From Candidatus Levybacteria bacterium CG2_30_37_29 (GTDB taxonomy: Bacteria; Patescibacteriota; Microgenomatia; Levybacterales; GWA1-39-11), in assembly GCA_001873215.1 (NCBI GenBank), contig MNYS01000003.1, positions 1 through 49,454 on the forward strand: DNA of 49,454 nucleotides, written 5' to 3'. The notes below the pieces were generated by a model. That model saw nothing but the letters and a program-made list of their open reading frames with translations. It had not been told where the DNA came from and made no database searches. The position numbers were made by a program, and so were the translations under genes. Shown here one piece after another: positions 39,869 through 48,407 of this stretch (position 1 is the stretch's first letter; each line of letters begins with the position of its first letter).

Positions 39869-41545
39869 GTGAAATATATGAAACAGTTAGGGCAGGCTGC
39901 AAAAAAAAGATACATCAAGGAGTACATATCAAATCTTCCCAAAATTTTCTTGACCCAGAGACAGCTTTGCGATCTAGAACTAATTCTTAACGGTGGATTT
40001 GCGCCTTTAAGCGGGTTTTTGAATGAAAGAGACTATCAGTCAGTTGTTTCCAAAATGCGGCTTACAAATGGTCAAATTTGGCCAATACCGGTATGTTTGG
40101 ATGTTGAAGGAATAGAAGGTATAAAGATTGGGCAAAAAATTTTATTGTGTGATATTTCCGAGAAGCCTGTTGCAACTCTTCTTGTTGAATCAATATACAA
40201 GCTTGACAAGAAAAAAGAAGCACAATATGTGTATGGTACTCAAAGTCGGGATCATTTCGGAGTGAAATATCTTTTTGATAAAACAAATGATTATTGTTTG
40301 GGTGGTACAGTTGAAAAAGTCGGTAAAATTGAGCACCTAGATTATGAAAATTTAAGAAAAACTCCACAGCAATTAAAGCGATATTTTAAGAAAAAAAGTG
40401 TTGAAAAAATAATTGGATTTCAGACAAGAAATCCTATTCACCGGGCGCATTTTTGGATGATTAAAAAAGCAGCTCAAGCAGAAAATGCACACGTTTTAAT
40501 TCATCCTGCGGTTGGAGAAACTAAAGATGGAGATATTGACTATATAACAAGGGTTAAGTGTTACAAAATTATAAATAAAAAATATGCAAAAGATTTCTCA
40601 ACATTAAGCCTTTTGCCATTGGCTATGAGAATGGCAGGGCCACGCGAGGCAATATTACATGCAATAATCCGCAAAAACTATGGTTGTACCGATTTTATAG
40701 TTGGGCGCGCACATGCAGATCCGGGAACGGATCGCCGCGGCAACCTTTTTTATGAACCTTTTGATGCTCAAAAAATGGTTCAAAAATATGCAAAAGAAAT
40801 CGGAATTAACATAATTGCCTTCAATGAAATGGCATATAATGAGAAAAGCAAACAGTACGTAGAGGTTTCGAACAAAAACAAAGATTCAAAAAGTATCAAG
40901 AGAATTTCTGGGACGCAGTTTCGTAGGATGCTTCGGGAAGATGAAAAGGTTCCCGAATGGTTTTCATTTCCTCAAGTTATAAAAATCTTAAAAAGAAGAG
41001 TAAAAAAGCAAAAGGGATTTTGCATATTTTTGACAGGACTTTCAAGTGCCGGAAAATCAACCATTGGAAAGAGTTTGTCGCTTGTTTTGATGGATAGATA
41101 TAATAAGCCGGTTACGCTACTTGATGGGGATGTAATAAGAAAACATTTAACAAAAGGGCTTGGATTTTCAAAAGAAGATAGAGATGAGAATATTAGAAGA
41201 ATCGGTTTTGTTGCATCAGAGATTGTAAAACATCAAGGGGTAGTAATTGTTGCGGCAATTGCTCCTTACAAAAAAATGAGAGATGATGTACGAGAAGTTA
41301 TTTTGCAAGCAGGAACATTTGTAGAGGTTTATGTTTCAACACCGCTTTCAGTGTGTAAAAAAAGAGATGTGAAAGGACTTTATAGAAAAGCGGAACGTGG
41401 AATTATAAAACATGTTACCGGAATAGATGATCTTTATGAAAAACCAAAAAATCCCGAAGTGACACTGGATACGACAGATTTGAGCATAAATGAATGTGTT
41501 AAAGAAGTTTTAAATTATTTAAAAAAAGAAAAGGTTATAAAATAA
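39869..41545 (+). CDS. Bifunctional sulfate adenylyltransferase / adenylylsulfate kinase (Sat-CysC fusion)
   Basis: ATP sulfurylase: LRLTNGQIWPIPVCLDV, IGFQTRNPIHRAH; APS kinase: CIFLTGLSSAGKSTIGKSL, LDGDVIRKHLTKGLGFSKEDRDENIRRIGFVA. Confidence 0.93.
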   Translation: MKYMKQLGQAAKKRYIKEYISNLPKIFLTQRQLCDLELILNGGFAPLSGFLNERDYQSVVSKMRLTNGQIWPIPVCLDVEGIEGIKIGQKILLCDISEKPVATLLVESIYKLDKKKEAQYVYGTQSRDHFGVKYLFDKTNDYCLGGTVEKVGKIEHLDYENLRKTPQQLKRYFKKKSVEKIIGFQTRNPIHRAHFWMIKKAAQAENAHVLIHPAVGETKDGDIDYITRVKCYKIINKKYAKDFSTLSLLPLAMRMAGPREAILHAIIRKNYGCTDFIVGRAHADPGTDRRGNLFYEPFDAQKMVQKYAKEIGINIIAFNEMAYNEKSKQYVEVSNKNKDSKSIKRISGTQFRRMLREDEKVPEWFSFPQVIKILKRRVKKQKGFCIFLTGLSSAGKSTIGKSLSLVLMDRYNKPVTLLDGDVIRKHLTKGLGFSKEDRDENIRRIGFVASEIVKHQGVVIVAAIAPYKKMRDDVREVILQAGTFVEVYVSTPLSVCKKRDVKGLYRKAERGIIKHVTGIDDLYEKPKNPEVTLDTTDLSINECVKEVLNYLKKEKVIK

Positions 41546-42217
41546 TTACCAATATCCCATTTGTCTTAATTTCTCCATCATTTTTTCTTTATTTTGCTCC
41601 CGTCCGGAACGTTCATCACCTGATGACTTTTTAGTGAACGGTTTTTCTCCGATTGAGCGGTAGCCTTTATCATACAAAGGAGAATATGGGACATTGAAAA
41701 GTCTTATGTAGTTCCAAACGTCTTCTTCTGTAAAATCAAGCAGCGGGTGAATTCTTATGTGGTTTGGCCGGGGTGAAAAATATTTTTCATTTGCTCTTGC
41801 CGGATTTTCATCACGTCTTATCCCCAACATATAACCTTTTAATTTATATTTTTCCAAGGCTCTGTTGAGAGAGTTGATTTTTGCCCTTCGTGATATTTCT
41901 TCTTTTAATACCATGCCGCGAGCTTTATGATAGTTTGCCAAATCTTCCTCCGAATGTCTTTCAATAAGTAAATTTAAATTCCATTGGTGGGCCACTTTCT
42001 CTATGAATTTATACATTTCCGGAAATTCGAGAGTCGTATCATTAAACATAACTTTATAAGGAATTACGCCATCATACATACATAAAATTATGTGCATTAA
42101 AGTTGTTGTATCTTTTCCGCCTTTCCATGCAAGTGCAATATCGTTAAGGCCGTATTTTTTCTCGGCCTGTTTAAGAATTTTTTTAGTGTTGGCAATTTTT
42201 TCCTGTAATGTTTGCAT
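41546..42217 (-). CDS. CysD-like (sulfate adenylyltransferase small subunit / PAPS-reductase superfamily) protein
   Basis: IALAWKGGKDTTTLMHI (SGGKDS-like PP-loop), HPLLDFTEEDVWNYIRLFNVPYSPLY, C-terminal DERSGREQNKEKMMEKLRQMGYW resembling CysD ends. Confidence 0.8.
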   Translation of the reverse strand: MQTLQEKIANTKKILKQAEKKYGLNDIALAWKGGKDTTTLMHIILCMYDGVIPYKVMFNDTTLEFPEMYKFIEKVAHQWNLNLLIERHSEEDLANYHKARGMVLKEEISRRAKINSLNRALEKYKLKGYMLGIRRDENPARANEKYFSPRPNHIRIHPLLDFTEEDVWNYIRLFNVPYSPLYDKGYRSIGEKPFTKKSSGDERSGREQNKEKMMEKLRQMGYW

Positions 42218-42343
42218 TTTTAGAGGTTTTATTAAAGCATAAATTGTAGTATATAATCTACAGATATGTGTACCCTTTGTCAATTACCCGTCGCTCACGA
42301 AGTCGAGCTTAGGTACGCTGCAAATATATTAAGTAGTCCAAGA

Positions 42344-44320
42344 ATGATACTGAATTACATTGATCCGGGCTCGGGATATGTTTTAGGATCTAATCTTTCG
42401 GCAATTTTAGGTCTAATCGTCGGAGGTTTTCTATCCACGCTATTTTTTTTTAGAAACAGAATTTTTCCTTTCTTTGCAAAAAAGTGGATTATTGTTCTAA
42501 TTCTATTATTTATAGGAGCTCTTGGTATAATTGGGAGTATGTCTTTTTCGGGATCAAAAATAAGCAAAAAAGTTGTTATTTTGGGTTTTGACGGAATGGA
42601 TCCGAATATCTTAGAAAAAGGATTTGAGAAAGGAAGATTTCCAAGTCTAAAGAAATTAAAAGAATCAGGATTTTATTCTCATCTTGGGACAACTGTTCCT
42701 CCTCAATCTCCTGTTGCATGGGCAAGCTTTATAACGGGAACCACTCCTGCAAAACATGGAATTTTTGATTTTATAGAACGTGATCCAAGGTCCTACGCTT
42801 TAAATGTTGTTTTTTCTCAAGAGGGAAATAAGCGGGATGCAATAATATCTACTCCATTTTGGGATGTAACGACAAAAAATAAAGTTCCATCAACTGTATT
42901 ATTTTTGCCTGACACTTTTGAGCCTCCAAAAACACTAAGCGGCGAAATGATTTCAGGAATGGGAGTGCCTGATGTTTTAGGAACACAGGGAACATTTACG
43001 CTTTTTACAACAAAAATATACCCGACAAGTGATTTTACGTGGCGGGGAAAAATTATCCCGATTACGAAAGATGTTATTATTGCAACCCATATTGAAGGAC
43101 CAAAATATAACAGTTTTAATGAAACCAAAACCGCAAATATTCCATTGGAAATAAAAATTTTGGAAAAAGAAAGAGCTGAAATTAATGTTCAAAATCAAAA
43201 ATTTGTACTTTCAAAAGGTGAATTTTCAGATTGGAAAAAGCTTGAATTTAGTATTGATTTTTTTACAAAAGTCAGAGGAATTGTAAAGTTTTATTTGAAA
43301 AGTGTGGATTCCGACATAGAATTATACATGTCTCCAATCAATTTTGACCCGGAGGCGCCACTAAAGCCAATTTCTACACCAAAAAGTTTTTCAGTTAAAT
43401 TATCAAAAGATTTGGGAATGTATTCAACGCTTGGTTTGCCCCATGACACTTGGGCTTTAGAAGAAGACGTATTTGATGAGAAGGCGTTTTTAAAACAAGC
43501 AGATTCTATACTTTTCGAAAGAAGGAGAATATATTATTCAAAGCTTAACTCATACAAGAACGGGATTCTTTTTGCATATTTCGGAATGCCGGATACAATT
43601 TCCCACATGTTCTGGAGATTTTTGAGTGACCAGAAAAGTCCATATTTTGACACTATAAATCAGTATTACGACAAAATGGACGAAATAGTCGGACAAACGC
43701 TCAAAAAGATAGATAAAGATACTACTTTAATTGTTCTTTCGGATCATGGGTTTTCCTCATTTGATTACGAGATGAACGTTAATACATTTCTTATGCAAGA
43801 GGGATTTTTGGTCTTAAAAGATGGGCAAATAGGAAGCGGTCCGTTGTATGATAATGTCGATTGGAGTAAAACGCGGGCGTATGCGGCAGGTTACAATAGT
43901 GTATTTTTCAACATTAAAGGACGTGAATCGCAAGGTATTGTTAAAAAAGAAGATATTGAAAGCCTACAAAAAGAAATTATTGCGAAATTAATGGATGCAA
44001 CAAATCCGTTTGATGATAAAAAAATTATGAAAAAAGTTTACACCCGGCAGGATTTAGGAATAAATGAGGATGACAATAGTGCTCCAGATTTAATTTTGGG
44101 CTTTTATAAAGGTATCAGGTCCTCATGGGACAGTGCGATTGGAGCAACAAGTCCTGAAGTTGTCAGAAAAAGGACATATAAGTGGAGCGGTGATCATCTT
44201 TTTGATCCCACAGAAGTTCCGGGAGTTTTTCTTTCGAATAAAAAAATGGGACTTAAAGATCCTAAGATAACTGACGTAATGCCGGAGGTGCTTAAAATTC
44301 TTGGTCTTTCTTTAAAATAA
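42344..44320 (+). CDS. Membrane-anchored alkaline phosphatase-superfamily phosphodiesterase/nucleotide pyrophosphatase
   Basis: VVILGFDGMDPNILEKG, TTVPPQSPVAWASFITGTTPAKHGIFDFI, LIVLSDHGFSSF; start at MILNYIDPGSG preferred. Confidence 0.87.
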   Translation: MILNYIDPGSGYVLGSNLSAILGLIVGGFLSTLFFFRNRIFPFFAKKWIIVLILLFIGALGIIGSMSFSGSKISKKVVILGFDGMDPNILEKGFEKGRFPSLKKLKESGFYSHLGTTVPPQSPVAWASFITGTTPAKHGIFDFIERDPRSYALNVVFSQEGNKRDAIISTPFWDVTTKNKVPSTVLFLPDTFEPPKTLSGEMISGMGVPDVLGTQGTFTLFTTKIYPTSDFTWRGKIIPITKDVIIATHIEGPKYNSFNETKTANIPLEIKILEKERAEINVQNQKFVLSKGEFSDWKKLEFSIDFFTKVRGIVKFYLKSVDSDIELYMSPINFDPEAPLKPISTPKSFSVKLSKDLGMYSTLGLPHDTWALEEDVFDEKAFLKQADSILFERRRIYYSKLNSYKNGILFAYFGMPDTISHMFWRFLSDQKSPYFDTINQYYDKMDEIVGQTLKKIDKDTTLIVLSDHGFSSFDYEMNVNTFLMQEGFLVLKDGQIGSGPLYDNVDWSKTRAYAAGYNSVFFNIKGRESQGIVKKEDIESLQKEIIAKLMDATNPFDDKKIMKKVYTRQDLGINEDDNSAPDLILGFYKGIRSSWDSAIGATSPEVVRKRTYKWSGDHLFDPTEVPGVFLSNKKMGLKDPKITDVMPEVLKILGLSLK

Positions 44321-44492
44321 ACTTTTAGACTCAGTGGTTATTTAAGTTCTGTATATTTTGTATGACGTCCGCGGGATTTTTCGACTGGATATTTTTTTTC
44401 GTTTTGTTTCATTTTATTTTTTATTGGAGGGAGCAATATTACATGAATATTTCTAATTGACAAGCTTCTTTTATAGAAGATAAACTTAATGT

Positions 44493-45155
44493 ATGCAAAA
44501 CCAATTATCAGATTTTATACAGCAAGCAAGATCAAAAAAAATAGCTGATGAAGAAATTGTAAAAATACTGCTTGATCAGGGATGGAGTTTTTCCCAAATT
44601 GAGACCAACATGAGTTCGAGCTCAAGTTTCAATGGACTTGTTCCTCCAAAACCAACTGAAAGTATAGCCTCAAATTTGGGAATGTGGGATTCATTCCAAC
44701 ACATACTGATGTTTATTAGCCTTTATGTCATGTCAACAGCTATCGCCCTTTTACTTAATTACTTTGTCGATAAATGGTTACCGGGAGTCACAGCGAATTC
44801 ATACTATTCGTACGGCGGTCAAAATAGTTTTGAGAAGACATTGCTTTCAGGATATTCTGCCAGCCTTATTGTTTCATTCCCATTTTTCGCATTCTTCTTT
44901 ATTACAACAAATAAACGCAAAATAGAAATTCCGGAAATCATCAACCTAAGATGGAGAAAAATATTGATCTATTTCACATTAATTATAACTTTCATCATCA
45001 TGGTTTCACATTTGATAGTTATTGTTTTTCAATTTCTCAATGGAAATGTATCAACTAATGCTCTTTTGCATTTCATGGTGACCATTCTAGTATCAGGTTC
45101 TATCTTTGGACATTACATATATGAAATCAGGCAAGATAGGAAAAAAATTGAATGA
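44493..45155 (+). CDS. DUF5671-like multi-TM protein
   Basis: N-terminal helical segment plus WDSFQHILMFISLYVMSTAIALLLNYFVDKWLP and repeated TM segments. Confidence 0.65.
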   Translation: MQNQLSDFIQQARSKKIADEEIVKILLDQGWSFSQIETNMSSSSSFNGLVPPKPTESIASNLGMWDSFQHILMFISLYVMSTAIALLLNYFVDKWLPGVTANSYYSYGGQNSFEKTLLSGYSASLIVSFPFFAFFFITTNKRKIEIPEIINLRWRKILIYFTLIITFIIMVSHLIVIVFQFLNGNVSTNALLHFMVTILVSGSIFGHYIYEIRQDRKKIE

Positions 45156-45970
45156 GGAATTATTATGTTTTTATCACAATTCTTGGAATATTTTGCTTAA
45201 GTCTTGTCGCAGTATGTTTTTTTATTGTAGGAAATCCAATCGAGCAAAAAGCTAAAACATACGATTTGCAACGGACCAGCAGCATGAAAATGCTTAGCTC
45301 TTACGTCCAAACTTACCTCAATAAAAACAACTCATTGCCTGTCAATTTATCATCATTCCCCGAAGCCTACAGGAAGGATCCCCAATCGCATAAGGATTTT
45401 GAATATAAAATTATATCTTCTACAACGTACCAATTGTGTACTACCTTTTCAACGGACAGTACTACCGCTTTATCTTATTCAGCGTCGTCATACAGCTATG
45501 TCGATCCGCAAACAAAACATAAAAAAGGTTATGACTGTTTTACATTTTATCCTACTCCCCAGCCTGCTGCCCGAAATTATAATTATAATTTAAATTCACC
45601 TTCACCTATTCCAAGCCCGACTCCTACACCATTTTACAGCGTTAGTCCCAGTATATTGGTTCCTGTAGGAAATGATCTTTCCATACGTATTGTTTCATTA
45701 GAGGCCAAAAATGATATTCTTGAGGTCACGGTTGAGCTTAAAAATTCCGGAAAGTCATCAATTACCGCTGACCTATCAAAGCTTCAGATGAATAACAATG
45801 ATCCAAATAGTGTTGGATCGACTGCAGCGCCGGGTTACTCTTTCAATCATGAAGTTCTAGCAAACAGTAGAATAACCACTGTTCTTAAGTTTAAAAGGGA
45901 TAGAAAGTCACCTTACAATTTTAATTATGTAGATTCAACAAGAGCAATAAGGATTGCAACAGCGCTTTGA
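45152..45970 (+). CDS. Membrane-anchored extracytoplasmic protein
   Basis: One N-terminal TM, Pro/Ser linker (SPSPIPSPTPTPF), C-terminal beta-rich domain; 4-nt overlap with upstream gene. Confidence 0.6.
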   Translation: MRNYYVFITILGIFCLSLVAVCFFIVGNPIEQKAKTYDLQRTSSMKMLSSYVQTYLNKNNSLPVNLSSFPEAYRKDPQSHKDFEYKIISSTTYQLCTTFSTDSTTALSYSASSYSYVDPQTKHKKGYDCFTFYPTPQPAARNYNYNLNSPSPIPSPTPTPFYSVSPSILVPVGNDLSIRIVSLEAKNDILEVTVELKNSGKSSITADLSKLQMNNNDPNSVGSTAAPGYSFNHEVLANSRITTVLKFKRDRKSPYNFNYVDSTRAIRIATAL

Positions 45971-46007
45971 TTCTATATAGTCTATTTCTTATCATCCACA
46001 GTTAAAT

Positions 46008-46070
46008 CTAAATAAATTTTTTCTCTATCATTTTTAAAACCCAAGGTGCGAGAAGAGAATACGTCCGCGA
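46008..46070 (-). pseudogene. 3'-terminal fragment of an idi-like gene
   Basis: Minus strand encodes SRTYSLLAPWVLKMIEKKFI*, versus SRTYSLLAPWVLKMIEEKKI* at the end of idi (47822-48361); 47 bp identical (46024-46070 = 47838-47884). Confidence 0.9.
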
Positions 46071-46140
46071 ATTTATCTCACAAATAGGAACATTTGTTGA
46101 GGTTTCTATAATTGCTACTATTTGGAACCTGAAACGTTTT
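46061..46140 (+). pseudogene. Decayed fragment resembling APS kinase (cysC)
   Basis: Encodes YVREFISQIGTFVEVSIIA, cf. DDVREVILQAGTFVEVYVS in the intact Sat-CysC (nt ~41296-41345); no ORF context. Confidence 0.65.
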
Positions 46141-46159
46141 GTGTAGTAGAATAAATTGT

Positions 46160-46303
46160 ATGGATAAAAAAGCAACATTAAAAAGATACCAGAATGAGGC
46201 AGGGGACATTATTTCAAAAATGATTAAGGTATTAATGGTTGCCCAAAGAAAAGTAGATGACAAGAAATATAGAGAAACTTTAGAAAAATTAAAAAAAATG
46301 TAA
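46160..46303 (+). CDS. 47-aa small basic protein
   Basis: MDKKATLKRYQNEAGDIISKMIKVLMVAQRKVDDKKYRETLEKLKKM*; stop 1 nt before the next ATG. Confidence 0.45.
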   Translation: MDKKATLKRYQNEAGDIISKMIKVLMVAQRKVDDKKYRETLEKLKKM

Positions 46304-46304
46304 T

Positions 46305-47756
46305 ATGCAACCAGATAATAGTTTAGAACAGGCTACTCCGCATGTTGAGAAGATAGATGTTAAGGTACAACCCAAAAACCCCGAAAAGGATTTTAAAAAA
46401 GAAAGCGCAATGTTTACAAGCTCTTCGAATAATATTGCTCGGGAATTAGGAAATATTTCAAAAGATAATTCGGGCGTTGATTTAGGAGATGAACAAAAAG
46501 AAATGGGCGCGTTAATGGCAGAGATGGATAGATTAACCAGAGAAACTGAAAAAGAATTGGGAATAGAAGAGGAGACCAAAAGCAGTCAAGATAGAGATAC
46601 TAAGCTTGAAGAAATAAGCCCACAAACAAAGGGTATCATGGAGAGTTTACGGGTTTCAGGGATAGATGCGCGGGTGATGTTCTTGACAGATTCAGGACCG
46701 ATGACCGAAGCAATAATTTTACAAAAAAAAGAACAACCAACAGAAAAAATGGTACGCATATATCGAGGTATAGCTCAGCCCGAGACAACAGTCCTCCAGC
46801 AATTACCATACGCAATGCGTGTTGAGGGAGACACTGGACCAAAAATCTTAGAGGACGTGAGACAGGAGGTAGATATTTTGGCCCATGAGCCCACATACGC
46901 GCATTTTCTTGCCTATGTAGATAAAATTAAACCCCAATTAAGCGTAGATGAGCAACGAAGACTTGATGGTGAGCTAAAACAGTTTGAGGATGGGATATTA
47001 GCTGGATATAGTACTAGAACTGAACTTATGTATGCCCAGTTTGGGCATAATGGAGGTGTTATAGATACCGGCTTCAGTCCTTATTTGTCAGCATCTTGGA
47101 GTCCAAAAGAAGCACTTGGTTACGCTCGTGGATATGGTGCATTATTGGTTATTGATATTCCAATCTCTCAAGTTGAAGATCTTGGTTCTGACAATGGAGA
47201 AACATGTATAAAAGGAGCATTAGATCTTAATAATATTACAGCGATTATTCCTCGTCATAACTTAAACATACAAGATTTGAATAGTGATAAATTCATTACA
47301 AGCGCCTTAGATGCTGTTTCTAAAGTAGTAGATATTCCAATCTATAATTCATCCGAAACTAAAACTATTAGAAGCGATCAGGTAGCAAGTAACAAGCAAA
47401 AAGATCAGTCGCAAAGAGAGATTGATGTTCAAGCGATACGAGAAAGAAGGGTTGTTGTTTTAGGAAATCAATTCAAAGAGCTTGCATTGGACAATCAGGC
47501 CATCAGGCAAATTGCGACTGAAACAGGAACTGATATTTATACCATAACGAAGAATAATATTTTTGATAATTATTCAGAGCGTCTTAGTAAAATAGGACGG
47601 AATGGAAAAAGTCCTCAAGAGTATGATTATGAAGGTGAGCTTGGTGAAAGGATAATGTTTGATAAAGCTAATATAACAGATCAAGGGTTATTTGAATTAC
47701 GAAACCTTACCGAAAGACTGGAAAGAAGAGAATTAGAACGCGCTAATACGAGTTAA
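46305..47756 (+). CDS. Candidate ADP-ribosyltransferase-fold protein
   Basis: KMVRIYRGIAQPE, GFSPYLSASWSPKEALGYARGYGALLVIDIPISQVEDL, GETCIKGALDLNNITAIIP: R...S...E-like ART order; polar N- and C-terminal regions. Confidence 0.45.
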   Translation: MQPDNSLEQATPHVEKIDVKVQPKNPEKDFKKESAMFTSSSNNIARELGNISKDNSGVDLGDEQKEMGALMAEMDRLTRETEKELGIEEETKSSQDRDTKLEEISPQTKGIMESLRVSGIDARVMFLTDSGPMTEAIILQKKEQPTEKMVRIYRGIAQPETTVLQQLPYAMRVEGDTGPKILEDVRQEVDILAHEPTYAHFLAYVDKIKPQLSVDEQRRLDGELKQFEDGILAGYSTRTELMYAQFGHNGGVIDTGFSPYLSASWSPKEALGYARGYGALLVIDIPISQVEDLGSDNGETCIKGALDLNNITAIIPRHNLNIQDLNSDKFITSALDAVSKVVDIPIYNSSETKTIRSDQVASNKQKDQSQREIDVQAIRERRVVVLGNQFKELALDNQAIRQIATETGTDIYTITKNNIFDNYSERLSKIGRNGKSPQEYDYEGELGERIMFDKANITDQGLFELRNLTERLERRELERANTS

Positions 47757-47769
47757 TAACTTACGGGTT

Positions 47770-47820
47770 ATCCTTGATCTTTCATCTCCCGATGACTTTT
47801 TTGTGAGCTTTTTTATATCA
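47770..47820 (-). pseudogene. Decayed fragment of a cysD-like gene
   Basis: Minus strand encodes KKLTKKSSGDERSRIT, cf. EKPFTKKSSGDERSGRE of the intact CysD-like protein (nt ~41605-41650). Confidence 0.75.
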
Positions 47821-47821
47821 C

Positions 47822-48361
47822 TTATATCTTTTTTTCTTCTATCATTTTTAAAACCCAAGGTGCGAGAAGAGAATACGTCCGCGATTTTTTGTTTAATAAT
47901 TCATCTTTTGTGACAAGTGAATATCCGTAGGCAAAGTCGAAGTTTGGCGGAGGAAGGATTTTTGTTTTAATAGTTACTATCTCACACATTTCATGCTCTG
48001 TAAATTCGCTTTTTGGGTCGCGCGCTTTGTAATATACTGGTCCGCTATTTTTGTATGATGTGACATCTTTTTTTTCCAAAAGCCATTCTCTTGTAAGCGT
48101 TTGGTAAACGGCTTCTTCAGTTGTTTGCAATTTACCGTTTTTAAAAATTTGATGTGAGGAAATTGTTGCATCAAAAACGCCGTCAAATGCAAGATGTTTG
48201 CGATGTTGCAAAACCATCTTATTTTTATGCACAATCAAAACAGTAAACGCTCTGTGTAAAATTCCTTTTCTGTGAGCTTCCCATTTTTCAATTTGACCAA
48301 TAATATTACCCTTTTTGTCGCAACGGACAATCATTTGTTTTTGTGTGTAATATATGTCCAT
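47822..48361 (-). CDS. idi: Isopentenyl-diphosphate isomerase-like Nudix hydrolase (type I IDI)
   Basis: LHRAFTVLIVHKNKMVLQHRKHLAFDGVFDATISSHQ, YKARDPKSEFTEHEMCEIVTIKT. Confidence 0.75.
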   Translation of the reverse strand: MDIYYTQKQMIVRCDKKGNIIGQIEKWEAHRKGILHRAFTVLIVHKNKMVLQHRKHLAFDGVFDATISSHQIFKNGKLQTTEEAVYQTLTREWLLEKKDVTSYKNSGPVYYKARDPKSEFTEHEMCEIVTIKTKILPPPNFDFAYGYSLVTKDELLNKKSRTYSLLAPWVLKMIEEKKI

Positions 48362-48389
48362 AGCATTTGTATTGATATATGGTTTATTA

Positions 48390-48395
48390 TATAAT
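48390..48395 (+). promoter_or_regulatory. -10 element of the IPK gene
   Basis: TATAAT with TTGTAT 17 bp upstream (48367-48372); only 12 nt from the ATG. Confidence 0.5.
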
Positions 48396-48407
48396 CCTCA
48401 AAGCTAA

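Larger units (their letters stand above)
46024..47884. repeat. 47-bp exact direct repeats (46024-46070 and 47838-47884) bracketing the ART module
   Basis: tctatcatttttaaaacccaaggtgcgagaagagaatacgtccgcga present twice in the same orientation, 1814 bp apart. Confidence 0.95.

Noticed and set aside
42266-42343. N-terminal extension MCTLCQLPVAHEVELRYAANILSSPR of the phosphodiesterase ORF
   Set aside because: Encoded by promoter-like intergenic sequence; the ATG at 42344 (MILNYIDPGSG) gives a normal membrane-anchored start.
44360-44400. gtatgacgtccgcgggatttttcgactgg, sharing ACGTCCGCG with the 47-bp idi repeat and readable as YDVRGIF (cysC-like)
   Set aside because: Only a 9-mer match and no extended similarity to idi or cysC; could be chance, so not counted as a third relic.
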